Origin: Phoronis ovalis
Lineage: Eukaryota > Phoronida > Phoronidae
NCBI GenBank assembly: GCA_028565635.1
Contig: JAOXYB010020181.1
Location: 1 to 34,032 of the forward strand
Length of the DNA: 34,032 nucleotides
Direction: 5' to 3'
The notes beneath the pieces are model-generated. The model was not told the DNA's origin. It saw nothing but the letters and a program-made list of their open reading frames with translations, and ran no database searches. How positions within the stretch are numbered: the first letter of the stretch is position 1; every line of letters begins with the position of its first letter. This document shows positions 31,501 through 34,032 of this stretch, in pieces. Position numbers and translations under genes: made by a program.

Positions 31501-31805
31501 AGCTAGAAACTAACTTTCCACAGCATTTTCAGTACTACAAGTCTACGTACTTGGTAAGTACATTTTATGAATATTGTTGCCCTGCTTAGGTTATTAGATA
31601 ATATTGCTGCAATTTTTTGGAACATTTTTTGTTACATGTTTCTAGCAACATTCCAACAATGATCTTGCGTCCCTTCAGATTTCTCAAATAAAATGTAACT
31701 ACTTATGCTGCCGTAATAAAATTAACAATTATGTTAAAACTACGATTTATATGTTTATTTCAGGAATTGTGGAGAATCGAAGCTGTACTCACTTCTGGCA
31801 AATAA
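28547..31805 (+). CDS. METTL22: METTL22-like seven-beta-strand methyltransferase, 8 coding exons
   Basis: Human METTL22 is a class I SAM-dependent lysine methyltransferase reported to act on the DNA/RNA-binding protein KIN17. Exons: 28547-28628, 29419-29565, 29783-29968, 30164-30307, 30816-30893, 31061-31160, 31385-31553, 31764-31805. They give 948 nt, 315 aa (human about 404 aa, mostly longer in the N-terminal linker). Matches in order: LSDVH near the start, DEDGDL, then IEHSLATTLNDVGLQVWKGA and LLLCDYIV. Next is motif I ELGAGVG (116-122), CTD at the post-I strand, LRNCVLN, KELNWL, VLLAADVIYDD (the motif before the catalytic face), LTDNFFKTVYKM, SVEKRLNFTL and the C-terminal ELWRIEA. A second donor at 28635 would add two residues in frame. 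The start is chosen because MDPDELVLSDVH aligns with the human N-terminal SDTVLSDVH block. Confidence 0.92.
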
Positions 31806-31862
31806 TATCTGAGATTTCATTTGAATGTTGTAAAAAACAAAAAACAATTGCAAACTTTTGTA

Positions 31863-31868
31863 AATAAA
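31863..31868 (+). promoter_or_regulatory. METTL22 polyadenylation signal AATAAA
   Basis: AATAAA lies 58 nt after the METTL22 stop codon, within TAAATAAATAATATG. A T-rich run follows at about 31904-31918. This is a short but normal 3' UTR arrangement. Confidence 0.6.
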
Positions 31869-31929
31869 TAATATGTACAATGCTGTTAATCTTTAAAATA
31901 TAATTTTTTTTTTATTTTTACAAATGAAG

Positions 31930-33096
31930 GTTTTAACTTACAAACTGTTGCAAAAAGAATTTTTAAAATTCTAAAGGTAACAAGTTCAAGAGAATATTCC
32001 ATAGTTAATGCATAAGTTGTAAAAATATCATCATTCAGTGTACATAACATGCAAAATGTATGTGTATTACATGAGATCCTAATTACACAATTTATTTCGA
32101 TGCATTTGTCTATTTCTAAATTAGCATTAAATGCAGCAAAGTGTGTATAAAAATAATTGTTCTTTTAAATTGATCAAAACAGCTATCCACATCCTAACTA
32201 TTGGAATATTACGTACACGTTTAATAGATTATTTGCATGCTTTTGGTGCAGTCATCAGGTTGTGAACCTTGCTTGAACCCAAACATCACTGTTCATTAAA
32301 ACATGAATCAAAAGTGCAGCTGGGAAACTTTTTGTCCGAACAGTGGCTCCACCAACTATGCAAATAGTCTATGGAGGTGTTACCATAATGTGGATCAATG
32401 CATAATTATCCTGAAATGTGTTACATATTGTGAAAAACAGTCTCTTTTTGTATACATTGTGTAAGCTGTTGCCTTTCTAATTAAAGCCAAATACTAAAGA
32501 GTAATAAAGATCTCTGGGAAAGTTGGGTATGTATCTAACATATGTAGTTTGTTAAAAAACACCACAAAGAAATCTAAAGAGCTCTACAAAGTAACTGAAT
32601 GTCCAAATACAAACAGGTTGCATTTGCCACATTACTAGGTCTAATAAATTAGCACAGCTCTTTGTTAGATGTTATTGGCTTTCTCAAGCATAACATAGCC
32701 ATAACCATGTGCAGTTTCTTATAAGTGTTTCATGCTACCTAGACATAAGAGGTTTTTTTTGAAAAGAAATTAATTTTCCCTGAATTAAATAGAACAATTA
32801 GATGCAATTGAATGCCATCGAGAGCTGGTGAAATGTTTTTTTTAGCTTCCAAACAATTGTGAATTGCTTGGTGTTTGCTTCTTACCAACTTATCAAGGAA
32901 TCCCTACCATTTACAGACTTGTCAGGTCTCACAGCTATATGTACATTCCCACAGAACTAATATAGTATTCACATAAATAGTACAAAGTAAATGTCTTAAG
33001 ATTCTGAAGCATACAACCAGAGAAGATCATTTGTAATCTGTAAGTACCTGGGAGGGGAGGCTGTACCAGTTAATTAGTTTTCAAACTGTAGAAGTT
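31930..33096. other. Intergenic sequence without recognised features
   Basis: About 1.2 kb of AT-rich sequence downstream of METTL22. I see no open frame with coding character, no RNA gene and no clear repeat. It may include the 3' UTR of a minus-strand gene whose terminal exon could lie just to the right. Confidence 0.4.
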
Positions 33097-33295
33097 CTAT
33101 TTACATTTTGTGGCTTTGATTTTATGAAGAATATTCATGGTATGCATTAACGTGTCGGTGTTTATAAGACTGAAATCATACATATTAACCATATGCAGTA
33201 AAAAATTCCTGGTAATATTCATGTTTAGAATTTCTTCACCTTGCTCTTCTATAAATGTTCGACATGCTTTCGGAAGTTGACAGTCGCCAATTAAA
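33097..33295 (-). CDS. Possible terminal exon of an unidentified minus-strand gene
   Basis: On the minus strand a good pyrimidine-rich acceptor (TTTGTTTTTAG) ends at 33296. It opens a frame of about 65 residues to a stop at 33097-33099. The frame starts near LIGDCQLPKACRTFIEE, continues with helical-looking sequence (NFLLHMVNMYDF, TLMHTMNILHKI) and ends KATKCK. Its mix of residues looks more like coding sequence than neighbouring frames, and resembles an ARM/HEAT-type helical end, but I do not recognise a family. No upstream exon is identified in the window. It could also be chance. Confidence 0.35.
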
Positions 33296-33330
33296 CTAAA
33301 AACAAATTTCAAATTATTAGCTTCTCGCAA

Positions 33331-33850
33331 CTAATGGTGTACATTTTTCGAAAAACAACTTTTTAGAAATAAAAAATGTGCAGCATATCCTACCATTTGC
33401 AACATATATTATCATTAGTTCTCCTGTGATGATTTTTGATAATATTTAACATTCTTGTACAATTTAAAAAGAATGTTCAATCTAGTTCTATATTTAGAAG
33501 GAGTTAACCATATTTATGCAAACAATTTTATTGTAATTGAACAATGCCCAGTTGAACTTCATATCCCCTGGTGGCCAAAATGGAAACTTTAAAGCACCTA
33601 TTTAGCCCAGGGGGGGTGACAGTCAGAATAGCTGGGTGAAAGGGTACGTTTTTCAGCATTCGGACTTGGCACCCAGTACGCCCTGAAAAGGGTATAAAAT
33701 AGCTTAAAACTCTTACTCGAAAATTTAATCCCAAAAATAATAAAAGGGTGTGTTTTTACTACCTTAATTACATTAAAATTAAGTCGTGTTATTTTTTTCT
33801 AAGATTTTGTGTTTTAATTTTGAACATTATGTTGCAAATTTTTTTAATTT
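33331..33850. other. Non-coding sequence with possible decayed interspersed repeat
   Basis: The sequence from about 33540 to 33700 is unusually G-rich for this window, with AGCCCAGGGGGGGTGAC and CCCAGTACGCCCTG blocks. It has no coding potential that I can support. G-run blocks also occur near 770-840, 9380-9430 and 28168-28182. I cannot align them convincingly to one element. Confidence 0.3.
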
Positions 33851-33866
33851 ATTGTACTATTTTGTT

Positions 33867-33943
33867 TCGACGTTTTTTTTTTATTTGGCGACCTTTTTTT
33901 TTGGGGAACCGTTTTTTTTTTGGTTGTCAATTTTTCTTGTTAA
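33867..33943. repeat. Second copy of the T-rich GGCGACC / GGTTGTC repeat
   Basis: T runs separated by CGACG, GGCGACC, GGGGAACC and GGTTGTCAATTTTTCTTGTT match the order and spacing of blocks in the array at 26700-26817, which ends GGTTGTCAATTTTTCTTATT. The shared non-T blocks argue for common descent and not a chance poly-T. Confidence 0.65.
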
Positions 33944-34032
33944 GGTCTCAAAGGTCAAACAAGAGGTCTGCTGGTGCAGACAGATGCCCATCATATGATG
34001 TAGTTTCTTTAGTTGTAAAGCCATCTATGTCA

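Overview
This is a stretch of animal nuclear genome. It is AT-rich and intron-rich, with GT-AG introns, AATAAA polyadenylation signals and four spliced protein-coding genes that have clear human orthologues. The protein sequences are metazoan but not vertebrate-like in detail, for example a KAT6 with an extra zinc finger and a peroxiredoxin-like protein that keeps selenocysteine. I infer a non-vertebrate animal and cannot name the phylum from sequence alone.

Layout, left to right: (1) adenosine kinase (ADK), + strand, 11 coding exons from 178 to 7297, encoding 358 aa; (2) about 3.4 kb of AT-rich intergenic or 5' UTR sequence; (3) a KAT6A/KAT6B (MOZ/MORF/Enok) MYST-family histone acetyltransferase, + strand, 19 coding exons from 11126 to 24179, encoding about 1721 aa; (4) a selenoprotein U / PRXL2 (FAM213) gene, - strand, 5 coding exons from 27946 down to 25079, encoding 206 aa, with an in-frame UGA where the human paralogue has the first Cys of a CxxC motif, and a well-formed SECIS element in its 3' UTR; (5) a METTL22-like methyltransferase, + strand, 8 coding exons from 28547 to 31805, encoding 315 aa; (6) about 2.2 kb of mostly anonymous sequence holding one possible - strand terminal exon and T-rich repeats. 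All exon joins in the four genes keep frame, and this is the main support for the models.

KAT6 and SelU are convergent, with polyadenylation signals about 30 bp apart. SelU and METTL22 are divergent and probably share a promoter region. I see no functional link among the four genes: purine salvage, chromatin acetylation, a thioredoxin-fold selenoprotein and a lysine methyltransferase. The most notable signals are the recoded UGA with its SECIS, a MYT1-type CCHHC zinc finger inserted between the PHD fingers and the MYST domain of KAT6, and a possible intronic polyadenylation exon that would give a KAT6 lacking its C-terminal tail.
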